Positions 29,258 through 37,151 of a DNA stretch of 64,000 nt are shown here, piece by piece. The notes under the pieces were generated by a model. The model worked only from the letters and a program-made list of their open reading frames with translations, was not told the DNA's origin and made no database searches. Numbering within the stretch: position 1 is the stretch's first letter; each line of letters opens with the position of its first letter. Source of the DNA: Methylomonas sp. EFPC3. GTDB lineage: Bacteria > Pseudomonadota > Gammaproteobacteria > Methylococcales > Methylomonadaceae. The translations under genes and the position numbers were made by a program. Location: positions 4,026,372-4,090,371 of the forward strand of contig NZ_CP116398.1 in assembly GCF_029643245.1 (NCBI RefSeq), in the 5' to 3' direction.

Positions 29258-30073
29258 GTGAAAACTTGGCATTGTTGGTTTGCCGTGTGGGCAATCATTG
29301 AGTGCGGCAATCCGGTTCATGCGGCGACTGACAACGGCGTTGTCGTCGAGCGTATCGCAGGCCAATGGCATCTGGATGCGCGCCATGCCGACTTGCCGCG
29401 CTTGCTGGATATGGTTGCCGAGCGTACCGGCAGCAAGCTGCATTACTCCTGGTTGCCGGCGCCCGAGGTGACCGCGACTTGCGTGGCTGTCGATGCGGCG
29501 GGGCTGTTGAAATGCCTGTTCGGCAATTCCGTGAACATGGCGGTGCGCGAGCTCCCGCTCGCGACCGGCAAAACGGCGGCGGCCAGCGAGATCTGGATTA
29601 TGGGCTCTACCTTGGGTGCGGCAAATCAGGCCGCGACGAGCCAATGCCAGTCGAGCGTTAGTGCCGCTGCGGCCGAAGCGCCGGCCAAGGAGCTGGCTAT
29701 CGCCACCTGGTTGCAGCAGGCGCGGAGCAAAAACACCGGCGAAAGGCTGCAGGCGGTTAGCGAACTGGCCCGATTGAACGCCTCAAGCGACGACGCCGCG
29801 ATCAGGACGGCTTTGCAAAACGCCATGGCCGACAGCGACAGCCGGGTCAAGTTGCAGGCCATTGGCGGTATCGCCAGCCGCGACGGCGAAGAAGCAGTAA
29901 TGCAACCGCTGGCGCAGATCCTGCGTAACGGGAACGCCGAATTGCGGCTGATGGCGCTGGACTACATCGAAACTGACCAGACTTTGTTGCAAATGGCGGC
30001 ACGGGATGCGGATCAGGCCGTGCGCGATTTGGCTTCTCTCAAGCTGGAACAGTTGGCGCAGCCGGATAGGTAA
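29258..30073 (+). CDS. exported protein with STN-like N-terminus and HEAT-like repeats
   Basis: About 271 residues from a GTG giving the signal peptide MKTWHCWFAVWAIIECGNPVHA; another GTG 39 bases upstream is possible, and neither has a strong ribosome-binding site. Mature residues 15-95 (GQWHLDARHADLPRLLDMVA...GLLKCLFG) resemble the short STN-type domain of secretins and TonB receptors. The C-terminal half has HEAT/armadillo-like helices (VSELARLNASSDDAAIRTAL, then VKLQAIGGIASRDGEEAV and LRLMALDYIETDQTLLQMAA). It sits between the PEP-CTERM genes and the TlpA operon. Probably periplasmic scaffold; role unknown. Confidence 0.7.
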   Translation: MKTWHCWFAVWAIIECGNPVHAATDNGVVVERIAGQWHLDARHADLPRLLDMVAERTGSKLHYSWLPAPEVTATCVAVDAAGLLKCLFGNSVNMAVRELPLATGKTAAASEIWIMGSTLGAANQAATSQCQSSVSAAAAEAPAKELAIATWLQQARSKNTGERLQAVSELARLNASSDDAAIRTALQNAMADSDSRVKLQAIGGIASRDGEEAVMQPLAQILRNGNAELRLMALDYIETDQTLLQMAARDADQAVRDLASLKLEQLAQPDR

Positions 30074-30178
30074 GGCGGTTTTTAATTTTCACAAAAATCC
30101 CAAATTGCCGCGGGCTTCGACGACAGTCCGATGTCGGCATCGCGGTTTGTTTGGCTATAAATATCATCAGGAATTGTT

Positions 30179-30658
30179 ATGCAAAAAATCACGAGTAAAA
30201 AAACCTGGCAAATGGGTTTGGTGTTGGTCTGTGCTGTCGCAACGGAGCAGGCGTTTGCCCACACCCAGAACGGCAGCTTGACCTTGACATCCGGCCTCAG
30301 CGCGACCGACTATTACCAAGTCACTTGTTCCAGTGCGACGGACGGCACGGCGACCGCCAACCTGTTTTTCCAGATTCGCGATGTTACTGCTGGCAGTAAT
30401 CAGGTGGGTATGACCGTGGTCAAAGCCGACGCCCCGGCTAACCAAGCCGCTTATACGACCATCGATCCGGTCGGCGGTAGTGCCAATACGGTTTATAGTC
30501 CGGGCATCACTATGCCGGGCGGCAACGGGGTGTATAACGTCCTGGTCTGGCATACCGGTGTGGCTGCGACCGAGAGTTATAGCTTCGAATACCATTGTCA
30601 AAACGCGGATGGTAGCGTACACACCCCCACTTCTATTTTGCGTATCTCCAATCAATAG
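30179..30658 (+). CDS. secreted protein with mature N-terminal His
   Basis: 159 residues. Signal peptide ends EQAFA, mature start HTQNGSLTLTSG. No C-terminal anchor, so probably periplasmic or released. The rest is beta-rich with two Cys (YYQVTCSS, FEYHCQNADG) that could pair. It ends SILRISNQ. No named family recognised. It is followed by a hairpin terminator, so it may be its own unit. Together with three neighbours it makes four exported proteins with His at the predicted mature N-terminus. Confidence 0.75.
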   Translation: MQKITSKKTWQMGLVLVCAVATEQAFAHTQNGSLTLTSGLSATDYYQVTCSSATDGTATANLFFQIRDVTAGSNQVGMTVVKADAPANQAAYTTIDPVGGSANTVYSPGITMPGGNGVYNVLVWHTGVAATESYSFEYHCQNADGSVHTPTSILRISNQ

Positions 30659-30674
30659 CTCGCGTTACCAGGTG

Positions 30675-30699
30675 TTTGCCGGCTCCGGCCGGCAAATTT
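30675..30699 (+). terminator. hairpin terminator after the small secreted gene
   Basis: 8-bp stem TTTGCCGG / CCGGCAAA with a 6-base loop, followed by TTT, starting 17 bases after the stop codon. The T-run is short, so strength is moderate. Confidence 0.6.
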
Positions 30700-30780
30700 C
30701 CGGTAGTTCTGTTTTTCACTACGAGGCTATCCGAGTTCGGATTGCTGCGCGGTAGATCGGTCAATGTTCTGTTCCCAGTT

Positions 30781-31287
30781 ATGAAATCCGCATTAATCCC
30801 CTTCCTGATTTGTCTGTTCACTGTTTCCGGTTCAGCCCTGGCGGCGGACGAGGCGGCGTTGGCGCCCGATTGCAGGTTCGCCGGCTTCGAGTCGGCTCCC
30901 GAGCGGAGCTTGAGCCAGTACCGCGGCAAAGTGGTTTATCTGGATTTCTGGGCCTCCTGGTGCGGGCCTTGTCTGGAATCGTTTCCGTTCATGAACCGAT
31001 TGCACAGCCAGTTGCAAGATAAAGGTTTGGTGGTATTGGCGGTCAATCTGGACGAAAACCTGGAGGACGGAGCCCAATTTTTGGCGCAGCATCGGGTCGA
31101 TTTTGCCGTGGCAGTCGATAGCGGGCAGGCGTGCGCCAAACAACTCCAATTGAAGGCCATGCCTTCTTCCTATTTGATCGATCGGAACGGGCGGATCCGG
31201 GCCCGGCATTTGGGGTTTCGCGTCGGCGAGGCCGAGCAATTCGGTAAGCAAGTCGAGCAACTGCTCGACGAGCCGACTGCGCCCTGA
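30781..31287 (+). CDS. TlpA-like periplasmic thioredoxin
   Basis: 168 residues: signal peptide (MKSALIPFLICLFTVSGSALA), then a TlpA/ResA-type thioredoxin fold with YLDFWASWCGPCLESFPF (WCGPC active site), LVVLAVNLDENLEDG and the cis-Pro loop region MPSSYLIDRNGRI. Longer in-frame starts upstream lack a signal peptide. It likely reduces disulfides or passes electrons to periplasmic partners. The next genes encode a DUF4266 lipoprotein and a DUF3570 barrel in the same direction, a gene set that recurs in other bacteria; the substrate is probably one of those or a metal-binding partner. Confidence 0.88.
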   Translation: MKSALIPFLICLFTVSGSALAADEAALAPDCRFAGFESAPERSLSQYRGKVVYLDFWASWCGPCLESFPFMNRLHSQLQDKGLVVLAVNLDENLEDGAQFLAQHRVDFAVAVDSGQACAKQLQLKAMPSSYLIDRNGRIRARHLGFRVGEAEQFGKQVEQLLDEPTAP

Positions 31288-31381
31288 TGCTGCGCGGTAT
31301 CGGATGCTTTGGCTTGGGTTTCGGCGGCGGAATCAAAAGCGGTTAGAATGCGCGCCGGTTTAATCGTGGTAAATGTGGCCT

Positions 31382-31591
31382 ATGAAAACGTCCCTGTCTC
31401 TATTAGCAATCGTTATTAACCTGACTGCTTGCGCCGAGGTGCAGCCGTGGGAGCGCGGCAATCTGGCCAAGCCGCAGATGGCCCTGGATCCTTATCCGGT
31501 GCAATCCGAATTGCGCGGGCATAGTTACGGTGCCCGCGAAGCGGCGGGGGCAGGGAATACCGGTAGCGGAGGCGGTTGTGGCTGTTATTAA
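31382..31591 (+). CDS. small DUF4266 lipoprotein
   Basis: 69 residues from the ATG giving MKTSLSLLAIVINLTAC; an ATG 9 bases upstream is an alternative. LTAC is a lipobox, so the mature protein is about 52 residues starting with a lipidated Cys. Family marks are VQPWERGNLAKPQM near the N-terminus, HSYGAREAAGAG and the C-terminal Gly-rich GGGCGCY with two Cys, which may bind a metal or react with TlpA. Its stop codon lies inside the start region of the next gene (14-base overlap), implying coupling. Confidence 0.85.
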   Translation: MKTSLSLLAIVINLTACAEVQPWERGNLAKPQMALDPYPVQSELRGHSYGAREAAGAGNTGSGGGCGCY

Positions 31592-34208
31592 TCCGGAAAA
31601 AAAACCTAATCCCGGCTTGCAGGCTCTGACGGCCGCGGCCTTGATGTTGCCGGGTCTGGTCGGCTCCGCGGCGAATGCCGCCGACGGCGACGAGTTCAGC
31701 TTTCAGTACGGCCGCTATGAAGAAAGCGCGCGCGATTTGAACGGCGTCAAAAGCCAGTACCAGCCGATCACGGTGGATAGCCTGCATAGCGGCGGCAACG
31801 TCAAACTCACCGACAGAATCAAATTTGCCTTTAATTTCGTGCAGGACACGTGGTCCGGCGCGACGCCGATCACGACCGCGCCTTCGGGTCGTCATGGCAA
31901 TAAAGTCTTTGAGCAATTCGGTACCGTCGCCGGTGCCTCTCCTTATCTTCAGGACAGTGACAATATTGTTTATTTCGATAACAAGCTTCAGCCGCTATTG
32001 GTAGACCCGGATTCGGTTGCGGGTGGAGATGTCGTCGGTTTGGGCACCGACCGGAAACTGGTGCACACGATGTCGACCGCTTCTCCGGAGACGCGCAGGG
32101 AGGGCAACTTCAAGCTGGGTTACGAATGGGACGAAGCAGCGGTGGATGTCGGCGGCGGCATCTCGGTCGAGAACGACTATGAGTCGCGCTTCGGCAATGC
32201 CGGGATCAGGCTGGATTTCAATCAAAAGCGTACCACCGTGAACGCCGGCTTGAGCTACACCAACAGCGATTCGTTCGCGCGCCTGAGCGATCACTTTACC
32301 AAACCGTACATCAACTTTAGGGCGTACGAGAGTCAGCTAAAGAAAGTAACCAGCGACCAGAGTGGGGATCAGATGATCATGGGCAAACGCGACGACTGGA
32401 GCGGGAGCCTGGGATTGACTCAGGTCGTGAATAAGGACGCTTTGTTCAAATTGGGTGTCGGTTTCACTCACAGTCAGGGCTATCTGGAAAATCCGTATAA
32501 AGGGGTGACGGCATTTTTTATTCAGCCGACCGGTGGCAGTTTGGGCGAGTTTTCGTCGACGCTTCCTTATGTCGGCGTCGCCAAAGTGTTTCTGGAACAG
32601 CGGCCGGATTACCGGAACCAGTGGAACTTCACCACCGGCTGGGTGCAGCATGTTGGCTGGCTGGATGCGGCGTTTCATTTCGATTACAAGTTTTTCCATG
32701 ACGATTGGGGGATCAACGCCCATACCTTCGAGAGCGATTGGGTGCAACCGCTCGGCGCGGGATGGTCGGTCACGCCGCGGGTGCGCTATTACTCGCAAAG
32801 CGCGGCGGATTTTTATCACCCGTATTTGATTGCCGGACGTTCGGCCGCCCCAGGGCAGTCGAACGAGGCCAGCGACAACGCCCAGTTGCCGGCCGCATTT
32901 TCCAGTGACCACCGTCTGTCGGGCTATGGCGCCTTGAGCGGCGGTATCGTGTTGAGCAAGCAATTCAGTAAAGGCATCCGTTTCGATGCCGGCTTCGAGT
33001 ATTACACTCACCAGGGCGATTTGAAACTGGGCGGCGGTGGCGAGGCTGGCTATGCCGATTTCAACTATTACCTGGCCAGCGGGACGCTCAACGTCAATTT
33101 GAGTGCGCTGGGCCGCAGTTTGGCGGACGATCCGCACGCGCAGCATCGGCACCATGGCCACCATCACGGAGCGCCGTTGCCGGCCGGCGTGATGTTCGGC
33201 CACGTGATGTCGATGCCGGGCGAGGTGATGGTTGGATACCGCTATATGTATAGCCGCCAGGGAGGTGACATGCTGTACGCCGGTAAAACCGTGACCGATC
33301 GCGCCATCATCAATAACGGCTGTACCGAAAACGGCGAAACCTGCCGCACCGTACCGGAATTCATGAATATGCACATGCACATGCTCGACATCATGTATGC
33401 GGCTACCGACTGGCTGAATTTGATGGTGATGCCGCAGTTCATGGATATGGACATGAATTCGCGCTCCTTGGCCGGGATTTCCCCCGTAGCGCACCCCGCC
33501 GCCGACCACTTGCACGGCGGCCACGATACCGGCAGCGTCGGCGATACCGGCATGTATGCGTTGTTTGATGTGTTTAAAGCGGAAGGGCATCAGGTCAACA
33601 TGGGCCTGGGCGTCACCGCTCCCACCGGCAAGGTGGATATCAAACTGAATCGCAATCATAAGTTCGACAGCGGTTATATCCATTACGGGATGCAACTCGG
33701 CAGTGGTACCTGGGACTTTAAGCCGAGTTTGACCTATACCGGCCAGGCCGGCGCTTGGTCCTGGGGCGGCCAGGTCAATGCTACCAAACGGCTGGAGGAC
33801 AGAAATTCGGCCGGTTTTGCCTTGGGCGACGCGGTGCAGGGTACGGCATGGGGGAGCTACAATGTGCTGGATTGGTTGGCGGCCTCGGTGCGCGGAATTT
33901 ACACGGCGCAGGGCGCAATCAAAGGCCGTTTTTCAGCGATCCCCGGGGAGTGCGTCGTCAATTACGATCCAGATGTACGGACAGAGTGCGCCGACGTCAA
34001 TCCGAAAGGCGGGTCGATGGATAACCCGAAAAACTACGGCGGGCATTATTGGGATGTCGGCTTTGGCTTGAATGCGACGGTGCCGGACGGCGCTTTTGCC
34101 GGACATAATTTTAGTGTGGAATGGCTGCAACCGGTAGAGGATAATGTCAACGGCTACCAGTTGGAGCGCAGCGGTACTTTGAATGCGACCTGGATGTACG
34201 CGTTTTAA
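31578..34208 (+). CDS. DUF3570 outer-membrane barrel fused to a Met/His-rich transporter-like barrel
   Basis: 876 residues from a GTG with GGAGG 5 bases upstream, inside the DUF4266 gene; this gives an N-terminal signal ending GSAANA. Residues about 35-515 are a DUF3570 domain (DEFSFQYGRYEESARDLNGV, FNFVQDTWSGATP). A His cluster HRHHGHHHG (near 523-531) then leads into a second beta-barrel-like domain rich in Met and His: MFGHVMSMPGEVMVGYRYMY, MNMHMHMLD and MVMPQFMDMDMN, ending in alternating strands and the terminal aromatic WMYAF typical of outer-membrane proteins. The second half resembles outer-membrane transporter-like proteins seen near copper genes. Fusion of the two in one chain is unusual. 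Copper handling is inference. Confidence 0.8.
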   Translation: MAVINPEKKPNPGLQALTAAALMLPGLVGSAANAADGDEFSFQYGRYEESARDLNGVKSQYQPITVDSLHSGGNVKLTDRIKFAFNFVQDTWSGATPITTAPSGRHGNKVFEQFGTVAGASPYLQDSDNIVYFDNKLQPLLVDPDSVAGGDVVGLGTDRKLVHTMSTASPETRREGNFKLGYEWDEAAVDVGGGISVENDYESRFGNAGIRLDFNQKRTTVNAGLSYTNSDSFARLSDHFTKPYINFRAYESQLKKVTSDQSGDQMIMGKRDDWSGSLGLTQVVNKDALFKLGVGFTHSQGYLENPYKGVTAFFIQPTGGSLGEFSSTLPYVGVAKVFLEQRPDYRNQWNFTTGWVQHVGWLDAAFHFDYKFFHDDWGINAHTFESDWVQPLGAGWSVTPRVRYYSQSAADFYHPYLIAGRSAAPGQSNEASDNAQLPAAFSSDHRLSGYGALSGGIVLSKQFSKGIRFDAGFEYYTHQGDLKLGGGGEAGYADFNYYLASGTLNVNLSALGRSLADDPHAQHRHHGHHHGAPLPAGVMFGHVMSMPGEVMVGYRYMYSRQGGDMLYAGKTVTDRAIINNGCTENGETCRTVPEFMNMHMHMLDIMYAATDWLNLMVMPQFMDMDMNSRSLAGISPVAHPAADHLHGGHDTGSVGDTGMYALFDVFKAEGHQVNMGLGVTAPTGKVDIKLNRNHKFDSGYIHYGMQLGSGTWDFKPSLTYTGQAGAWSWGGQVNATKRLEDRNSAGFALGDAVQGTAWGSYNVLDWLAASVRGIYTAQGAIKGRFSAIPGECVVNYDPDVRTECADVNPKGGSMDNPKNYGGHYWDVGFGLNATVPDGAFAGHNFSVEWLQPVEDNVNGYQLERSGTLNATWMYAF

Positions 34209-34242
34209 TAGCCGATCATTTAAACCTTTCAAGCGAAAATTT

Positions 34243-34518
34243 ATGCAAAAAACCGACAAGACGCCGTTATGGGTTTTCCTGGCCTTATCCAGTATTGAAA
34301 CCCGCCGAGGCGCGTTGCTGCTGATTTGGAGCAGTATCGTGTTTACTCTGTATTGCCTGCCCTGGAGCACGTTTTTTGTCGGCAACGAGTGGGTGGCGAA
34401 GTTATTCCTGATTTCGGACTGGGAGTGGTTTGCGATGATGCTGCCGATGACGCTCTGGTACTGGGCGAGCATGCGCTGGGTGGATAAAAACGGCGGATGG
34501 CGGGTTGCCGGCGCTTGA
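34243..34518 (+). CDS. small two-span membrane protein
   Basis: 91 residues with two predicted membrane spans (ALLLIWSSIVFTLYCLPW and EWFAMMLPMTLWYWASMRWV) joined by a short loop; Trp-rich. It begins 34 bases after the DUF3570 fusion gene and ends before a hairpin terminator, so it is probably the last gene of the TlpA-DUF4266-DUF3570 operon. No family recognised. It may be an inner-membrane subunit for the barrel or the thioredoxin. Confidence 0.7.
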   Translation: MQKTDKTPLWVFLALSSIETRRGALLLIWSSIVFTLYCLPWSTFFVGNEWVAKLFLISDWEWFAMMLPMTLWYWASMRWVDKNGGWRVAGA

Positions 34519-34585
34519 TCCGGCTTTTGTTGGGAGCGGTGGCGGTAACGGCTCGGTTTTCGACGATTCTTTCGCGTACAGTTTC

Positions 34586-34610
34586 TGACCGGCTGTACCG
34601 GTCAAATTTT
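34586..34610 (+). terminator. intrinsic terminator after the DUF3570 operon
   Basis: Stem TGACCGG / CCGGTCA with a 5-base loop followed by AATTTT. It separates the surface-protein operon from regB and suggests regB has its own promoter. Confidence 0.65.
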
Positions 34611-34706
34611 CGTTGCGCCTGATCTGTCGCTGGATTTTTCCGAATCCGGCCTTATTATTGCGTTTGCCGCGGCTTGCCGTCTTGTCCTCGCTGAGTTTTT
34701 CTATCC

Positions 34707-36080
34707 ATGCTTTCCCACATACTGCCTAAAGCCGAAATTTCGATTCGGGAAAATCTTCGCTGGTTGTATATCCTGCGAAATCTGATGTTATTCGCAGTGA
34801 CTTTTGCCGTGTTCATCGCCGTGAACGGGCTGGGTATCAATCTGCCGCAAAATCAGCTATGGCTGGCGATATTCGCGATCTCGATACTGAATTTATACAC
34901 TTGGCTGCGGTTGCGTACGCCGGAAGAAGTCACCGAGCACGAGATTTTTTCGCAAATCTGCATGGACGTGTTGGCGCTGGCTTATCTGCTCTATCTGACC
35001 GGCGGAGCCTCCAATCCGATCATTTGGGTGTTTCTGTTGCCGTTGATCGTAACGGCGATCATGTTGCCGCAAGCTTATGCCTGGAATATGGTGATCATTA
35101 CGTCCTGCGTTTACACCGTGTTGATCGCCTACAACGTGCCGCTTCCGGCCATCGAGCCGCATTTGGCCCATCCGGCCATGACCGAATTGACGCCGGAAAT
35201 GAGTTTGCAAATGCATTTGATCAACGACCGGCGCTATTTCAATTTACATGTGTTCGGCATGTGGTTCGGCTTTGTGTTCAGTGCCGGCTTGGTCGCGTTT
35301 TTTGTGGTGGAGCTGTCGAAAACGCTGAAAGAGCGCGAACGCAATCTGGCCGACGCCCGCGAGAGTGCGTTGCGGGATGAACGGGTGGTGTCGCTGGGTA
35401 CGTTGGCAGCCAGCGCCGCTCACGACATGGGCACGCCGCTGGGTACGATCGCGATCCTGACGCATGAGATGGTTGAGGATTTGCCCGAGCACCGTTACCC
35501 GGAGCTTTACCAGAAACTGATGATCGTGCAGCAGCAAATCGATCGTTGCAAACAAGCCTTATCGGTGATGTCGGCGTCTGCCGGCGAGATGCGGGCCGAG
35601 TCGGGCAAGGTCATGCTGGTCAGCGAATATATCGACGAGGTGCTGAACCAATGGCGGGCGCATAAGTCCGCTACCCGGATGAAGCTGTTCGTCTCGCCGA
35701 ATGTCGATATGGCGGCGAAAATCATTGCCGAGCGCACGGTGACCCATTCCATTATCAATATCCTGAACAATGCGGCCGAAGCGTCGCCGGTCGATGCCGG
35801 CATTGAATTCCATGCCGAATGGAGCGATGAGAATTTGTTTTTGCGGATACGGGATTTTGGCCCCGGTTTACCAGCGGAGTTTATCGATTTCGCCGGGCAT
35901 CAGCCGGTGAAAAGCAACAAGCAGGGCATGGGAGTGGGATTGTTTTTGACCTACACCACGATAAAACGCCTGGGGGGTACAATACAGTTCAGTAATCTCG
36001 ACAGCGGCGGAGCTTGCGTGGAGATCAGTTTGCCGTTATTAGCTAAGGAGAGTACCCATGACCAATTTGCCTATGGATAA
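34707..36080 (+). CDS. regB: RegB/PrrB-type redox-sensing histidine kinase
   Basis: 457 residues with about six N-terminal membrane spans. The ubiquinone-site motif GGASNP is at 99-104. The H-box is LAASAAHDMGTPLGT with phospho-acceptor His239; redox-active Cys281 lies in QQIDRCKQAL, as in RegB. ATP-binding motifs are NILNNAAEASP, IRDFGPGLPAE and GMGVGLFLTYTTI. It senses respiratory/quinone redox state in relatives and controls carbon, energy and cytochrome genes. It overlaps regA by 23 bases. The start shows no strong ribosome-binding site; ATG chosen at the first hydrophobic-helix-compatible Met. Confidence 0.93.
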   Translation: MLSHILPKAEISIRENLRWLYILRNLMLFAVTFAVFIAVNGLGINLPQNQLWLAIFAISILNLYTWLRLRTPEEVTEHEIFSQICMDVLALAYLLYLTGGASNPIIWVFLLPLIVTAIMLPQAYAWNMVIITSCVYTVLIAYNVPLPAIEPHLAHPAMTELTPEMSLQMHLINDRRYFNLHVFGMWFGFVFSAGLVAFFVVELSKTLKERERNLADARESALRDERVVSLGTLAASAAHDMGTPLGTIAILTHEMVEDLPEHRYPELYQKLMIVQQQIDRCKQALSVMSASAGEMRAESGKVMLVSEYIDEVLNQWRAHKSATRMKLFVSPNVDMAAKIIAERTVTHSIINILNNAAEASPVDAGIEFHAEWSDENLFLRIRDFGPGLPAEFIDFAGHQPVKSNKQGMGVGLFLTYTTIKRLGGTIQFSNLDSGGACVEISLPLLAKESTHDQFAYG

Positions 36081-36606
36081 GCCGAATTTACTTTTGGTTG
36101 ACGATGATGTCACCTACTGCTCGGTGTTGAAACCGGCATTGGAAAAACGCAATTTTCAGGTGACCGTAGCTAACGATGTGGCGACGGCAATGAAGTTGGC
36201 TGAGCAGACCGAGCCGGAATATGCGGTCATCGATTTGCGGATTGGTTTCGATTCCGGTTTGGAGATGGTCAAGAAGCTGATCTCGCTCGACGACAATACC
36301 CAGATCGTCATGTTGACCGGCTTTGCCAGCATCGCGACCGCGGTGGAAGCGATCAAGTTGGGTGCAATCCATTATCTGACCAAACCGGCGAATGCCGACG
36401 AAATTGTCAGCGCGTTGTACAAGAACGAGGGCGACGCCTCGGTGGCTATCAGCGATAGTCCGCTATCTGTAAAGCGCCTGGAATGGGAGCATCTGCAAAA
36501 AGTGCTAATGCAGCACGACGGCAACATTTCGGCAGCCGCGCGCGCACTGAATATGCACAGAAGGACTTTGCAAAGAAAGCTGGAAAAGAAGCCGGTCAAG
36601 GAATAG
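36058..36606 (+). CDS. regA: RegA/PrrA-type response regulator
   Basis: 182 residues: receiver domain with the acidic pocket LLLVDDD (Asp15-17), phospho-acceptor Asp59 (YAVIDLRIGFDSG), then a Pro-containing linker and a Fis-type helix-turn-helix (GNISAAARALNMHRRTLQRK, about 151-170) almost the RegA consensus. AAGGAG lies 7 bases before the ATG, inside regB, so the pair is translationally coupled. Likely the global redox regulator; targets cannot be listed from this window. Confidence 0.95.
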   Translation: MTNLPMDKPNLLLVDDDVTYCSVLKPALEKRNFQVTVANDVATAMKLAEQTEPEYAVIDLRIGFDSGLEMVKKLISLDDNTQIVMLTGFASIATAVEAIKLGAIHYLTKPANADEIVSALYKNEGDASVAISDSPLSVKRLEWEHLQKVLMQHDGNISAAARALNMHRRTLQRKLEKKPVKE

Positions 36607-36782
36607 ATTGCAATAAGCTTTTAGATTGTTCTTGCCTATTGCTTTGATTCATAAGCGATAGTTCGAATCAGTTAAGGCCACTCTTAGCTTTGGATATCTT
36701 GGCGTTATGCTAAACAAGCGTTCTTTGACGATGGTGTGGTTGGTGCGGGCTTATCGGTTTTGTAATATTTTGGTTATATCTG

Positions 36783-36810
36783 TTGCAAAATTAAAAAACA
36801 TAGGTATAAT
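36783..36810 (+). promoter_or_regulatory. sigma70 promoter of tRNA-Lys
   Basis: -35 TTGCAA and -10 TATAAT separated by 16 bases, ending 16 bases before the mature tRNA 5' end. The match to consensus is strong. Confidence 0.8.
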
Positions 36811-36826
36811 GGGTAATTCATTCAGG

Positions 36827-36902
36827 GGGTCGTTAGCTCAGCCGGTAGAGCACCGCACTTTTAATGCGATGGTCGTGCGTTCGAATCGCACACGACCCAC
36901 CA
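36827..36902 (+). tRNA. tRNA-Lys (anticodon UUU)
   Basis: 76 nt including encoded CCA. Acceptor stem GGGTCGT pairs with ACGACCC; D-arm contains TAGCTCAGCCGGTAGAG; anticodon loop CTTTTAA inside stem CGCA/TGCG gives UUU (Lys); T-arm has GTTCGAATC. A good promoter precedes it and an intrinsic terminator follows. It marks the left edge of the genomic island, whose integrase begins 250 bases later. Confidence 0.97.
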
Positions 36903-36906
36903 TCCT

Positions 36907-36932
36907 AACTCTTTGAACCGGAAGAGTTTTTT
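36907..36932 (+). terminator. intrinsic terminator of tRNA-Lys
   Basis: AACTCTT / AAGAGTT stem, 8-base loop, then a T-run, starting 5 bases after the tRNA. Confidence 0.85.
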
Positions 36933-36940
36933 CAGCTGGA

Positions 36941-36958
36941 TTGCCCGTCGAGTTGAAG
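36941..36958 (+). repeat. 18-bp inverted repeat, left copy
   Basis: TTGCCCGTCGAGTTGAAG; its exact reverse complement is at 39774-39791. Both copies lie near a related direct motif (GGCGCAAATTTAGGCGCA and GGCGTAAATCTAGGCGCA). They flank the integrase and the next two genes. Possible binding sites for an island recombination or replication protein, or a relic of an earlier insertion. Confidence 0.6.
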
Positions 36959-37151
36959 CAGCATCCGCAGCAAGGCGCAAATTTAGGCGCACTCTGCAAT
37001 TGTTTGCTCAATGAGGTGGCGTAATGAACCAGCAAAAGCAGTCCTTTTTAGTCAAATCCGCGACTAAATTTTCAAACCAACCAAATGTTTTTTCTAGACA
37101 CGATTCTTTCGTGTTTTTTCGCGCGCGCGGCATTTTCGTCGGGGGTGCGTA

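Noticed and set aside
32337-33695. Minus-strand open frame of 452 codons opposite the DUF3570 fusion
   Set aside because: His/Ile/Val-biased composition is that of an antisense shadow; the plus strand has recognisable domains.
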